A DNA stretch of 64,000 bases from a virus: positions 124,001-188,000 of the IMG/VR virus record IMGVR_UViG_3300043446_004437. One strand, 5' to 3'. Within the stretch, counting starts at the first letter, position 1, and each line of letters starts with the position of its first letter. Made by a program: the position numbers and the translations under genes. The notes under the pieces are model-generated. The model was not told the origin of the DNA and did no database searches. It was given only the letters and a program-made list of their open reading frames with translations. Positions 31,442 through 44,100 of this stretch are shown piece after piece.

Positions 31442-33562
31442 CTACAGATCTTTATGTTTAAATTTTATTTTTATATAATCAACTTTAGGACTAGCAAAAG
31501 GATTGTCAAACCTAGTTAAGTCTATTCTATACCTAATAGCTGTAGGCGCATTTGAATTATTAGATAGATAAGAAAATCTTGACAAACCGTTAACTGGAGC
31601 AGATGCTATTATCTCTTTTCTGCCAAAAGGATTATCAATTGTAAAATATAAGTTGTCATTCATGTTTCTATTTCTAAAATCAAAACTATTTAAATAGAAA
31701 AAATAATCAGTAAATATTACACCATACTTAGAAAAATCTGTTCCGTTTGTTAAGGAAAAAGAAACCGCACCAGAAGAAGGCTTGTTATATGTCACCACTA
31801 AATCATTTATGCCACCTAAAAAATTCCATTCTATATTTTCGCTTAATTTTCCTGCGGGTAGATCTGCTATCTTTACTCCATTTAAAAACACTGCTAAATC
31901 AAAGTCGGCAACTGATTTTTTAATTGTGTTAATGGCTTTAATTTCTGTATCGCAAATAATTTTTGACTGTATAAAACCATAACTAGGCGAAGTTATTCCT
32001 GTTGATATAGACCCCAAGTTTTGTACGAGTACATTTTTTAATAGTGTATTATCTAAATTGTTCACTTCCGAAAACCAATAGTTGACGTCTTTATATATTT
32101 GAGATTTGCTTCCTAAATAATAATAATGTTTAAAAGAATTTAAATTTCCCAAAAGAATTGGAGAAATATAATTTTCATTATTCTCAAGAGCTGCTATTCT
32201 ATATACATTTTTATCTTGATATATTTTTTGGTTTGGATTTAGATCGTTTGCATTCTTAGAGGTTTGGTCTATTGGTATTAGTTGAAGTTCATTTTTTTTT
32301 GGAGATGAAGATATATATTTAATATTTTTTGTAGAACCAGTAAAATTAACAAAGTTAGAAGAACCATTTTTATCTAAGCTCAATGGTGTTACTGGCGTCC
32401 AGTTAAAATCATAAATAGATATTGCACTTGGATTATCAACGGCTACGTAATAGGCGATTGCCCCATCATTTATATATTCCTCTTTTGCTTCTACCGCAAC
32501 TGAATCTATAACAAGATGATTATTGTCAGATACTGGTAATTTAATTGGTTTTGAAATAATTGTACCAGTTTTTGATTTAGTTACCGAACTAATAATCAAA
32601 TCCCTTAAACCAATTCTATAAACATAAGGAGAAGACGATTCTCTGTCTATATAATCTGGTTCATTTTTTAATAAAATTAATTCTATAGAAGAGTAATTTC
32701 TTGGCTTAATTGAAAAATTAAAAACATCATAATCCAAATTTGAATCTTTTACAAAAATTTCTTGAGGAGATGCGTCACTATAATTTACCTTCAACTGTGT
32801 TATAACGGGAGAAGAAGTTAATAAATAACCCTGCACTTTAGAAAGTATTATATTTCTATTAATTGGTATATTTATAACTATAGAAACCGGATTTGGTGAC
32901 TGAGTTCTATGCTCATAAATCCAATATGTATCGTTCAAGCCATCAAAAACATTTGAAAAAGTTTCAACATCAATTGTATCTGATAACAAAAAACCATTTT
33001 CATACAAAGAAACTTTTGGTCTTACGCCAGGTAAATTATCTGTAGCAAATATAGAATATCTATCGGAGTTTTCCGAATTTAATGCTGCGCAACTAGTTTG
33101 TATATCTACATATCCAGTGGTTAAAGGTATATCTATGTTTGATGTGCTTGAAAAATTTTCTGTGTACGAATAAAAATATCCATCTGAATTATTATTAATA
33201 AATAATAAATCATCTACTTTTGCTTCTAATAATTTTCTTTTTGTTTTTAATTGTTCAATTTTTTTATTTAAGGTTGTAACAACTCCAAAAAGTTCTTCGT
33301 TATTTTCTAAAATACAATCATACAAAATATCTAAATTAAAAAGACTGTTAACCATTAACTCATTTAATGTATCAACATTAGTTGTATCTGTACCGTTAAG
33401 TGCAGCGTAGTTTATGCTAAGTGGTAAACCTGGTTTGTTAATGGAAAAATAATCACTAAAGGCATTGAGTATCTGCTGATCGGTTGGCTTTGCCCCATTA
33501 GAATAATATAATTTATATATATTTTCTAGAAATCTTCTTTTTTGTATTGTAGATATGTTCAT
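31442..33562 (-). CDS. Structural protein, tail fibre/baseplate (706 aa)
   Basis: A 706-residue protein. Residues ~85-125 form a coiled coil (NEELFGVVTTLNKKIEQLK), followed by beta-rich repeats with discoidin-like alternation (SSIELILLKNEPDYIDRES). Layout parallels the 640-, 882- and 427-aa neighbours, suggesting related wedge/fibre subunits. The start overlaps the upstream stop. Confidence 0.6.
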   Translation of the reverse strand: MNISTIQKRRFLENIYKLYYSNGAKPTDQQILNAFSDYFSINKPGLPLSINYAALNGTDTTNVDTLNELMVNSLFNLDILYDCILENNEELFGVVTTLNKKIEQLKTKRKLLEAKVDDLLFINNNSDGYFYSYTENFSSTSNIDIPLTTGYVDIQTSCAALNSENSDRYSIFATDNLPGVRPKVSLYENGFLLSDTIDVETFSNVFDGLNDTYWIYEHRTQSPNPVSIVINIPINRNIILSKVQGYLLTSSPVITQLKVNYSDASPQEIFVKDSNLDYDVFNFSIKPRNYSSIELILLKNEPDYIDRESSSPYVYRIGLRDLIISSVTKSKTGTIISKPIKLPVSDNNHLVIDSVAVEAKEEYINDGAIAYYVAVDNPSAISIYDFNWTPVTPLSLDKNGSSNFVNFTGSTKNIKYISSSPKKNELQLIPIDQTSKNANDLNPNQKIYQDKNVYRIAALENNENYISPILLGNLNSFKHYYYLGSKSQIYKDVNYWFSEVNNLDNTLLKNVLVQNLGSISTGITSPSYGFIQSKIICDTEIKAINTIKKSVADFDLAVFLNGVKIADLPAGKLSENIEWNFLGGINDLVVTYNKPSSGAVSFSLTNGTDFSKYGVIFTDYFFYLNSFDFRNRNMNDNLYFTIDNPFGRKEIIASAPVNGLSRFSYLSNNSNAPTAIRYRIDLTRFDNPFASPKVDYIKIKFKHKDL

Positions 33563-35481
33563 ACCTGTTTTACCTTTGCAGCCAATTTGTAAGAGTATAC
33601 TACTGGAGCAATATTTGATGATCCTTTAACAATTTTAATTTTTACTAAAATATTTTTAACCTGCTGCGGCACCGTATACTCTACATTGTTTATACTAGTT
33701 TTTGGATAGTTCATATATTGAACACCGGGTAACTTAAAACCAGTAGCTATGTTTTGATTAAATGCAAATATTTCCGGAACACTTATATTAGTACTAGAAT
33801 TTGTTGTAAAACCATATTGGACAGGGGCTATTTCAATCCATTTTTGGCCATTATCTATTGATATATACCCCTGTATATAACCGCCAGATTCTGCTATTTC
33901 GTTATAATTGCTTTCTATATCTAACATCACAGACTCTACTGGAGAATCAAAGACATAAGGCTTAGATATTATATCTGCAGATAATTCATACTCCTGATAG
34001 GCAATTGAAATATCTCTAATGCCTATAGCCATTCTTTTTGCTGGAAGAACTTCTTTAGCTGTTTTTATTGGGACATTAAAAGTTTCTTCAAGTAACCCAG
34101 CGGAATCTGGTTCGTTTGAATTTTTTATTATAACACTTATATTTTTACTCAAAACATTATCTCTTTTAAAGATATTTGGATTTGTAAGATTTGGCACCAG
34201 TGCTGATTTATCATAGATGACTTGTGTGTATAGCTCTTTATTAACAGCTTCTGGATTAAATCTGTTAACACCATAAAATGGACTGTTGTCTGCGTTACTC
34301 GCCTCGTAATTTGTTTGCCAATATGTATGTAAAATTTCTACGTTTTGATAGTATGGTTGTTCTAAAACAACTCGACACTCTTTTAAAATTCTTTCTGAAA
34401 AGAAAAATGTAGCGGCGTTTAAAGAATAGTTTTTTAAAGATTCTTTAGTAAGATTTTCTATCGATAAACCTATAAAAAATTCTTCTTTCAATATTTGTTC
34501 TATGTTCCCAGCATTATCTGTTAGATGTATTTCTTTTACTTTAACTATCTTTGATGAATCAAAATATGGAGTTATATTGATCGAATTTGCTTTTTGACCA
34601 GCAGCTGCTTTGATTGTAAAATCAAATATAAGAGGTTGATTTACGTCATGATCGGCCCAATTAATTAAAGAATTTTGTTCGGCCGCGACCAATGTAGAAT
34701 CATTAACTATATAGCTAAACTCGAGTGGACTTCTGTACACGTTGTCATTTGGTTCTACTTTTATTGCCTCGTATATATAATGTGTTACTGGATTAGAATC
34801 AACTAAGCTGCCAACAAAAGAAGAGCTTGCAGAACTTGCAAAACTGTATTCATAATTTATACCAGAAATACTATTTTCTTTTTTGACCGCTAAATTATTA
34901 TTGCCAATAAAACCATTTGAAGGATTAACAGTAACCAAATTTGCAAACCATTTGATTGGTTTATCTTTTATTCTTAAAGAAGCAAAACCATTTTGTATCA
35001 TAGGATTTTGATTTGATTGTATTTTTGCCCAATCAATATAATCGCCATTCTCAAATGAATCGCCATTATAAATCAGATCATTTGAAGGACTCTTGCTGTA
35101 CATTTGCAATACTTTTGTTTTTGAAAGAATTCTTTCTGAATACTTTTTTTCATTTTCTATTTCCGAAGTAAATAGATTAAACAGGCTAACAGCTTTAGCA
35201 TTTAAAAAATCTAATTGTTTAGCTGAAACATTTATATCGTCTCTTATAGAATTTATAAACTTGTTAACCTTAGTCGAAGAGGGTACTTCGCTATTTTCAA
35301 ACAGCTCTAAAGATGTTCTAGGCGAATTAATTTTGTCGTAAATTTCGCTTAGATTTTTGTTAAAATCTTTTAACACATCTTCCTTAGTTACATATTCTCC
35401 AGCAGCCTGCTTCTTGAGCATCTCTGCGATGCTCATCGCGATTTGGTCATACACTAATGTTATGGGAGAAAGTTGCGCCAT
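33559..35481 (-). CDS. Structural protein, tail fibre/baseplate (640 aa)
   Basis: A 640-residue protein with an N-terminal helical coil (AEMLKKQAAGEYVTKEDVLK; KYSERILSKTKVLQMYSK) and a large beta-rich body (e.g. ESVMLDIESNYNEIAESGGY, GYISIDNGQKWIEIAPV). Same general plan as its neighbours. Unknown family. Confidence 0.6.
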   Translation of the reverse strand: MAQLSPITLVYDQIAMSIAEMLKKQAAGEYVTKEDVLKDFNKNLSEIYDKINSPRTSLELFENSEVPSSTKVNKFINSIRDDINVSAKQLDFLNAKAVSLFNLFTSEIENEKKYSERILSKTKVLQMYSKSPSNDLIYNGDSFENGDYIDWAKIQSNQNPMIQNGFASLRIKDKPIKWFANLVTVNPSNGFIGNNNLAVKKENSISGINYEYSFASSASSSFVGSLVDSNPVTHYIYEAIKVEPNDNVYRSPLEFSYIVNDSTLVAAEQNSLINWADHDVNQPLIFDFTIKAAAGQKANSINITPYFDSSKIVKVKEIHLTDNAGNIEQILKEEFFIGLSIENLTKESLKNYSLNAATFFFSERILKECRVVLEQPYYQNVEILHTYWQTNYEASNADNSPFYGVNRFNPEAVNKELYTQVIYDKSALVPNLTNPNIFKRDNVLSKNISVIIKNSNEPDSAGLLEETFNVPIKTAKEVLPAKRMAIGIRDISIAYQEYELSADIISKPYVFDSPVESVMLDIESNYNEIAESGGYIQGYISIDNGQKWIEIAPVQYGFTTNSSTNISVPEIFAFNQNIATGFKLPGVQYMNYPKTSINNVEYTVPQQVKNILVKIKIVKGSSNIAPVVYSYKLAAKVKQV

Positions 35482-35486
35482 GGTTG

Positions 35487-38135
35487 TTAGTTGCTGGAAA
35501 TTACTTTAGTTAGTTTATCGTAATAAGGATCGTAATTTTTAGTTTTTGCTTTCAAAATTACAAGATCTGCTGATCCAGAATAAATTATATCTGGTATATT
35601 TTTTCTAATTATTAATCTAAATCTAATAGTATCAGCTAAATAATCATAAAAAACAACTATTTCACCATTTACTGGTTTATTAAAGATAATATTTTTTCCA
35701 TTTTGAATAAAATAATATAAAGAATTTGCATCTTTAAACTGAGGGAACTCTTTAGAACCAGTATAATTTGTTAGATTAATAGCGATTGATCCGTCCGGCA
35801 TCTGTATTTTTATTGGGACATACCCGGCTTGTGAACCCTGAAATATAGTTCCTATTAGAGGGCTGTATATAGCTTTGTCAATTTCCTTATTATTTACATA
35901 AGGTATATTTTTTAGCTGTATTCTATTTAATCCATCCGTACCGCTAAAAATTTCATTTGAATACCCGCTAGTAGAAGAAGATTTAAGGGTTTCGTCTAAT
36001 AAATCAAGCCTAAAAAAATCTACGTAATCAACATTATATAAAGAAAGATCTATTGAATACGTACAACAGTACACGGAATTTTTTTCTAAACTAAATAAAA
36101 CGATTGAATTATCTTCTGATATTTTATAGTCAGATGGTTTAACAAGTGCTCCATTTTTGTACAATAAAAACGTATCTTTCTTTAAAGGGAATCTTGTTGA
36201 AGCTTGATAGGTTTGTTCGTCAAAGAAAAGAACTTCTGAGTTTATTTTTTCTATTCCCGATTCAACTATTGGTATCCAATCTTCCTCTCTTGTGGGAATA
36301 TCTTTATTGCAGATTGAAAGCTCGTACGATATTGGATATTTCAAATCTATTTTTGAATCCAACACACTAAATTCATTTTCAGCTTTTATAAGTTTAGATT
36401 TTATAGCCAAAGGATAGCCATTAAAGTTTATTTTTTTACTAACAAAGCATGCCTTATCTAATTGCGTTAATTCCGACTTGCAGAAGTCGATGCTTTGTAT
36501 TGAAAAATTATATTCATAAAAGTTTGGATTTTCTACACTAGACAAATTTTTTAATGTGTTGTCTTTCCAGGGAGAAGTGCTAGCCGGATCTGTTTGACCA
36601 TTCATAGTATAATTATTAGAATTTTGAATAGGCAAAAACATTGGTTTTGTAAAATTAAAAATAGAATTTACATTTGCATCAGTATTAATAAATACTGATT
36701 TTTCAAATATTTCATTTTTATCACCAATTGAATCTATAAAAATATTTTTAAACAACTCTGTGATGCCGCCAGTTTGTAGCGAATCAATTGAATTTGTATT
36801 AAAAAAATTACTAATATATTTTTTTTGATAATTTATAGAAAGAAAATTATTATTTTTTATTGGATATTTATACGAATAATAATCATTTATTTTAGAATAA
36901 GAATTTTTTGAAGTTTGTCTAAAGCTATTTTTTTTAAGGAATAGATTGTATACTAAACTTTGAAGTTTATCTGTATTATTATTTTTTATTTCTTTTATAA
37001 CTTTAGCTGTATTATATATATTTTTAGAATTTATTTCATTAGCTAATGGAATATTCTCAGTCTTAAAATAATTTGGTTGGTTAAATATTAAAATAACTTT
37101 TTTAACATTTTTTCTTGGGAACATAACTTCTGTTCTACCATTTAAAGCTTTAGGTGCGGACAAAACACCAAATTGATTCTCGCCATTTAATATAGTTATA
37201 TCGTTTGCTACCTGTTCGTCATATTCTTCTGAATAATTATTTATTGAAAATTCGTTTTCATTTATATCAGAGAATAGAACTACCTGCAATAGCTGCAACC
37301 CGTTGCCGCCAAAAGGATTAATCACAATTGAATCCATAGACTGGGGGACGGAAAAAATTATTTCTAGTGCTGTTTGAGCTCCAAAAATATTTGCCGTAGA
37401 ATACGGAATATATTTTATATAATTAGATAATTGTGATGTTAAACGAATTGGTGATTTTGCTGTTACGCTCCAAGAATCAGTATAAATATTATTGAATACA
37501 GATTGTACCCCAGTATCGCTAGTGACATAATATAGATAGTTGCTATCAACATTGTAACTCTCAACAAAATCAAGAGAATTTTTTGTAAAAGTTTTTTGTG
37601 CTATTTTAAATATACCTAAATTTGTATCTATAAAACCATTACCTTGTTCATCAAAATTATTTTGGTCTCTATCCGTTAAGGGGAATACATAGCCATCTGA
37701 TCTGTAGTCATTCATAAAATTGTCAAATTTTTCTACATAACTAGAATTAAAAAGATCATCTTTACCGGATATATATTCATAATTATCTATGTAAGATTCC
37801 AATAATCTTATATCATTTTCTATTTTTTCTATCTCAGAAGAAAAAACATCTATTATAGAATTAATAAATAGATTAACTATATTTATAGAAGAGTAATATG
37901 ATTTTATTCTTAAGTCTATATCTCTAAATATATCTATAAAAACTTGCTTATTCATTTCCGCAAACGCGCCAAAGTTTGTTGGAGAAAAGTTTGCGTCTAC
38001 TCTAAAAGAATTTAATCTTGAAATAAGAGAAGATAAATCTTGTTTACTTGTTTTTATTTCTTTTATTAAAGAATGAATATTTGATTGCGAATTATTAGAT
38101 AAAGTATTTATTAAAGATGGTAAAAATTTATTCAT
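35487..38135 (-). CDS. Structural protein, tail fibre/baseplate (882 aa)
   Basis: An 882-residue protein, very Asn/Ser/Ile-rich and AT-rich in DNA. N-terminal coiled coil (IHSLIKEIKTSKQDLSSLI; EIEKIENDIRLLESYIDNY), then beta-rich domains with loops such as IVINPFGGNGLQLLQVVLF. Homologous in layout to the 706- and 640-aa proteins. Unknown family. Confidence 0.6.
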   Translation of the reverse strand: MNKFLPSLINTLSNNSQSNIHSLIKEIKTSKQDLSSLISRLNSFRVDANFSPTNFGAFAEMNKQVFIDIFRDIDLRIKSYYSSINIVNLFINSIIDVFSSEIEKIENDIRLLESYIDNYEYISGKDDLFNSSYVEKFDNFMNDYRSDGYVFPLTDRDQNNFDEQGNGFIDTNLGIFKIAQKTFTKNSLDFVESYNVDSNYLYYVTSDTGVQSVFNNIYTDSWSVTAKSPIRLTSQLSNYIKYIPYSTANIFGAQTALEIIFSVPQSMDSIVINPFGGNGLQLLQVVLFSDINENEFSINNYSEEYDEQVANDITILNGENQFGVLSAPKALNGRTEVMFPRKNVKKVILIFNQPNYFKTENIPLANEINSKNIYNTAKVIKEIKNNNTDKLQSLVYNLFLKKNSFRQTSKNSYSKINDYYSYKYPIKNNNFLSINYQKKYISNFFNTNSIDSLQTGGITELFKNIFIDSIGDKNEIFEKSVFINTDANVNSIFNFTKPMFLPIQNSNNYTMNGQTDPASTSPWKDNTLKNLSSVENPNFYEYNFSIQSIDFCKSELTQLDKACFVSKKINFNGYPLAIKSKLIKAENEFSVLDSKIDLKYPISYELSICNKDIPTREEDWIPIVESGIEKINSEVLFFDEQTYQASTRFPLKKDTFLLYKNGALVKPSDYKISEDNSIVLFSLEKNSVYCCTYSIDLSLYNVDYVDFFRLDLLDETLKSSSTSGYSNEIFSGTDGLNRIQLKNIPYVNNKEIDKAIYSPLIGTIFQGSQAGYVPIKIQMPDGSIAINLTNYTGSKEFPQFKDANSLYYFIQNGKNIIFNKPVNGEIVVFYDYLADTIRFRLIIRKNIPDIIYSGSADLVILKAKTKNYDPYYDKLTKVISSN

Positions 38136-41100
38136 AATTCTTTATGCTCCAGGGTGCCCCGTCTAAATTTTGTATTTCAAAACCAACGCCAGCTGTAATG
38201 TTTCTATTAACTATATCATATATTTCTTCTAAAGATTTAAAGTTGTTTTTAACTGCGTCTGGCATTCTTATTATTGCATATCCGCCCTTAGGATAAACTC
38301 TTGGTTGCATTGAATGCATATCCCAATAGGAGTTAATTCCTTTGATTTGTTTTAACTCGCTGTAAGATGTTATATCAGCCGCAACGCCCCCGCCTTTTAT
38401 CCTTATATCGTATAGATTTGTACTTGAACCATCATTAGAATCTGTTATGTAGACAGCTCCTATGAGAAGGGCAACTGGATTATATTTATTAGATGATTTA
38501 TTAAAAATATTTTTATCATAAGTAAAATGAACTGGGTATGAGTTTGCATACTCTGTTATTGGAGTCCTACTATTTATTAAAGACTTACTTGTAGGACCTT
38601 CAAAGACTACTGGATCTGGAAAGACATTGTATTTTTCTATTTTTGTTGGCATGAGGTAAATGTACAATGGTTTATTTTCATCTATTTGATCTTTATTCAA
38701 GAAAGGATTTAAAGGGATTTCTTTTCCTTCTACTTGATACACCCAAATCGTATTATCTTTAATTGTATAATCAACTTTTATCAGGTTTGAAGAAACAACT
38801 ATATTTGTTTTAAATTCAATAACACCATTCTCTGCATCAAAATCTTTAATGTCGCCAAACGGGACTTCCAACCAAGTAGATTCTTCGTCAGCTCTTACAT
38901 AAACTGTAAATGCTGGCAGCATAGCTGGCACGTCTGACTCAACGCCATCTTCTATCGGCATTGTATACATTAAAACTGGTGTTCTGCGTAACTGTATTTT
39001 TCTTGTAGAAATTATTAATGGCACTTCGTTTTTAATGTCTTTATTTTTATGGCCAAATATTCTTGAAAAATTGTTTGCCAAAATAGAACCAGAAGTATCA
39101 TATGTGCAGTTTAAAACTTGCCCCATATATTTTGATTTCCAATCAAAAAAAGCGTAGTTTAAAGGTATCAATATGTTTTTATTAAAAGATCCTGCCGTTA
39201 GTCTTAACGGCCATGGTTCTTTTTTGCTTATATAATTTGATATTTCAGTAATTTTTATTGCGTTAGAACTTTTATATTTTACGGAATATACTGGTGCAAT
39301 CATTTTTGGACTTAACGATATAGGCGTATATGTGTTGGTGCTTTGTGCGCCTATGTAATCAATAGCTTTATCCAAATTGCCATCAGCGTCAAAAGCCATA
39401 GCCCCTATGTATATATTGTTTACGCCTCTTGTTATTATTTCATTGAAAGAAATAAGTTTACCCAAAAATTCTTTTTTTACCCTGTCGTAAAAACCGTATA
39501 CAAAACCTTCGTTTTCATATGTTGTATTGTTAATTGACACATACCCATATTTTATATTTTCTGCTCCAATAGAAGATTGCCCCGCTGTAACGATGTTGTC
39601 GGTTATTTGTTTTGGAGAAGGAATACCAACTGGTTTTCCGAAACTATCGCACAACAAAATCAAACCATCATTAACGGTAACTGAACTAATTTTTTGTATA
39701 ACATCACCATCTGTATTGATTACAGAATACGAATCCAATATTGATTCTGCGGAAATATATGTCTTTGGATTGGAGTAATATGTTTGAGAAGTTTTTATTT
39801 TAAAACCAGTGCATGTTTGTTTTTGTGGATCTAAGTTGTTGGGCAGATTTCCGTAATAAGAAATGCTACAAATAGAATTTGGATTTGCCGCCTGTTCGTT
39901 AACTTTTGATTTAAGAGAAAGTATTTCTACAGAATTTTCATTATCTATAGAAACGGAAACCGGATTTGCAAAATTTATTTGCAGACCGTTATTTTGTATA
40001 CTGTCTATCGCGCTAGGGTCTGTTTCTATTTGTTCGTTTAACAAATTGTTTAAAGCTGAATCGGATATAGGTGTTGGTGTTGTCAGTGTTTTTGAATACG
40101 CTTTTCCTAAATAATTATATGAAAAATTATTTAATAAAACATTTTTACCACTTAAATAGCCGACATTATAATCAACAGAATATTCAGAAAGAGAAGACAA
40201 GTTTTCAAACTGTTCTGTTAGATAAGCAATAGCATTTACGTAAACATCTGTTGTTTGCACTAAATCTTTATAAATTATTTTTCTTTCTATTTCATCTAAA
40301 GAAAGATTAATTGGATTTATTTCTTGCAGCTCGTCTGGAGTAGGGTTAAAGAAGGATACTATATCTTCTGTCCACTTATTATTAGTTCCATCCCAAACAT
40401 AAAATTTATTTGTTAAAGTTGTATATATAAGATGACCATTAAGAGAACTAATTAAATTATTACCAGACCAAGATAGATTTGGATCTGGATTGCCATCTAA
40501 ATCCAAAAGCCAATAATTAGCCAATTCTTCTACGGCGGGTTTTTCTATGCTCGGAAATGCTTGATGAACTTTATTATAATCAAAAGGTTGATCTGTTATT
40601 GTATCTTTAGGCGGTTCTGAAGTATCTTTTGTTTTTAAGTCTGCAGTTATTCCAACTATACCAAACCCTTCGGCTAAATTGCCCCAGCGGCCACCAAGCT
40701 GTTTCCCGTCAGTTTGTAGCCTAACAAAAATATTTCTGCATGCTGTGGTTGAAACGCCGGCTAAATCTATTTCTATGTTGTTATCAATTAAAGTCACACC
40801 ATTAGTAGCTTTATGAACTGAATAGGCTTTATAGATATCTTTTGCCGCAAATCTTTTTTGCCCACCTTCAATCGGATCTTCTGCCGAATAGCCATATCCA
40901 ACTAATTTAACTTTGTTCCAAGGTGCATCTTCTAATTTTATTTTTATTTTATTTACTTTTTGATAATTTTCTGGATCTGGTATAGAAAAGAAAATAAAAT
41001 CTTCTATTGTTGAAGGAGAATTAGACACATTGCCAGTAAAAGAAATTCTTCTATAAGAAGAACCAGAATTAATTTGAGAAGGTTCTATCTGCTTAAAAAC

Positions 41101-44100
41101 AGCTTCTACAAATCTCGTAACATCATGCTCTTCGGTTAAGCGTAATAAATTATTGTAGTATATTGGCTCATATTTACTCCAAAATTTTATTACATAAGCC
41201 ATTAAAGACTTTGTTTCGCTATCAACAACTCCATCTGGAGGATACAATAAAGGGACTCTTGGTATTAAGCCAACAGTCATTTGTCCCAATTTCATTTTTG
41301 TTTGAAATTCTTTTACCGCTGCTGATAATGTTGCGGTATATGTGGTATTGTTTTCTGGTTGTTCTTTGACTTTAGTTTTTGCATTGATAGAAGTCTTATT
41401 TATATTATATAAACCTGCGGCTTGCATAACACACTTTATGTATTTAACATAAGGATGCTTTGCCCCCACTCTCCAAGTTTCTATTGGGTAACCAGCAGCT
41501 GCAGCTTCAACATCCCATGTATATTCAAAATTTTTAAAATTTAATGCGCTAAGATCAGTTATAACCGGCAATCTACCAGATAGCTCATTTTGTCTACCAG
41601 ATATTATATTTACACAAGGAACATCAGTGACATTATACCCCTCTATGATTATTGGGTCTGCGTCAGGGGCTGGATGTTGTATTATTCTATTTGTTCCAGC
41701 ATAGTTTCTTGTCACAGTTCCAATCACTTTAACAGAGCGCAGTGCACCTTTTGCTTTGTAAAGTAAATTAAGTTTAGTTTTTACTGAACCAGCGAATGCA
41801 TAACCTTGTTCTGTTGTTGATATTGTTGAATATTTTGTTGCAAATCTAAATGGATATGATTTAAAATAGGACGAAGGGCTTATCGAATTGTTTAAGGTTT
41901 TGTTGCCTCCGATCTTTATCTCTCCCATTTCTCTAACTTCATATGGGCCATAACCGCTTGGTATATAAAGTTTGTTAGATTTCTTTTCGGTAAAAGCAAA
42001 TATTTTTTCGTCCTTGCTCAGTATTTTATACATAAAATAAGAACTTGGAAAATTTTCTAAACTAGCTATTTGTATTTTTGAATCAGAAAGATTAGAAGAA
42101 GAAAAAGAGGGTGAAGATATAACTACATCTGGATTTGTTATCTCTAAATAAAAATCTGTATTGTTTTCAACAATGCCTGGACTAGAAATTTGCCCGGCTA
42201 AAGAACTTGGAATAGATTCCGAAACTTTTTTCAAATAATATTTTTTGATTGAATCTTGATCAGAAATCAAATCTCTTGCATACTGTATGACCCCAGAATT
42301 ACTAGATATATTTGTAAAATATTTAGCCTTCTCATCATCCATTAATGCGTCTTGGTCCATAACCCAAGACGATTCCCATGGCCCAACAAAATTATACAAA
42401 GATGGTCTTAAGTCTGTTTTTCTTGTTGCTTGATTTCTTGAATACAAACTATATACTAAAGAATTATAAAGTAGCTTAAATGGCCCCTCAACAAAACTTG
42501 GCATGAGTGAGTAGTCGGCTTGTTCATATACTGATTGATCTAAATTTTCATTTAGAACATTTGGTTTTTCGCCTGAATGAAAAACTCTATTGCAATATTC
42601 TAAAAACGGAAAAGAACAACACACTATACTTCCTTGCGATAATTTATCTCCAATAGACAAAAATTTGAATACCGCTCCAGCTGGACGTTTAGTAGAAGAA
42701 TTTATCCCTACATTAAAAAATACTTTACTACTATCTACTGATGTTATGCTTCTATAATTATTTGCTTTATAACCAAATATGCCGTAGTTTTCATTGTTAA
42801 AAATTGTTTGATCAATATTCCAACCACCAGTTGTATTTTCATCTAGGATTGTAGACTCAACATACTCATAGAAAGTATCGGTAGTTTGCGCTTGAAAATT
42901 AGAAATTTTTATTCCATCAAAAACAAGTGGTTTATCCCCAGGATAGGCCGAAGCGTCGACTAATAATGTGCCATTCTGAACGGTTACATATTCTTTTAGT
43001 AAATTTGTTGCTTTTTCAGAAAGCGCGCTGGTTGGGCTAAAAGATAAAATGTCAAAATTTTCTAAACTTTCAATTGACTGAATGTCTACTAACCAATATC
43101 TTTTTTCTTGCTTTGAGGGCTTACCTATACCAGTTGCTTGAATCCAAATTTTATTTTCTATTTCTGGGTTTTGGAAAACATAATTAGACATATTAAAACC
43201 AGATTTTTCTAATCTATAAAAAACATATGGCTGTATATTGCCTAGTGAGTCAGCATCAGATGAGTCATATAAAACTCCGACGTTTACAGTCCTTTGTTTT
43301 ATTTGCCCGGATTCTTCTGCGTCTTTTGAATTATCTAAAATGTTATAATTAATTGGTTGGTTGACTCTTGCAACTAATCTCCAGTTAAAAACTTCATAGT
43401 TTCTATTATCAAACAATGCTTTTCTTGGAACAAAAACTTGGTAGCTGTTGTAGTTTAGGTTATGAGAAAATATTTCAGAATATTTTTTATTAAACTTTTT
43501 AATAGAATATATTTTTTTACTATGCTTAGACATAACAGCTGCTTCTTCAGCGACTTCTGTATAGTATGGAACAGCATTTACTGTTTCGACATAGCGCAGG
43601 GTTTGAGAAACCACTTCTCCGTCTTCATCTAAGACAATTTTATCATAAATTAACTTAAGATTAATTGGCTCGAAAGAATCAAACCCTACGACAATTCTGT
43701 AAGGTATTTCAGTATTTGTTGAGTTTGATTTTGTTATATATGGATCTAATAAAATTTTATATTTACGTCTAGATGTATTTTTATCTAAATATTCTTTATT
43801 TTGATCATCAATAACTTTTATATTTAAATTTTTGTAATAAGAAATATCATGATAATCTTCCAAATCATTTATTGCATAGCCAGAAGGAGCCATTAAAAAA
43901 TATCTACTTACATAATAATAGTGTAAAAAATCATTTTCATTTATTGAATTAGAATATATTCTTTCCGTTGTAAAATCTTTAGACAAAAAGGCGTCACTTA
44001 TTGTAATGTCAGAGCTAAGAAAATTAGTATCGCCGTTCTGATCCTGCAGAATGCCTAGCTCGTTTGCAAAAAATAATTTTGTTTCATTTTGAGTGCCAAT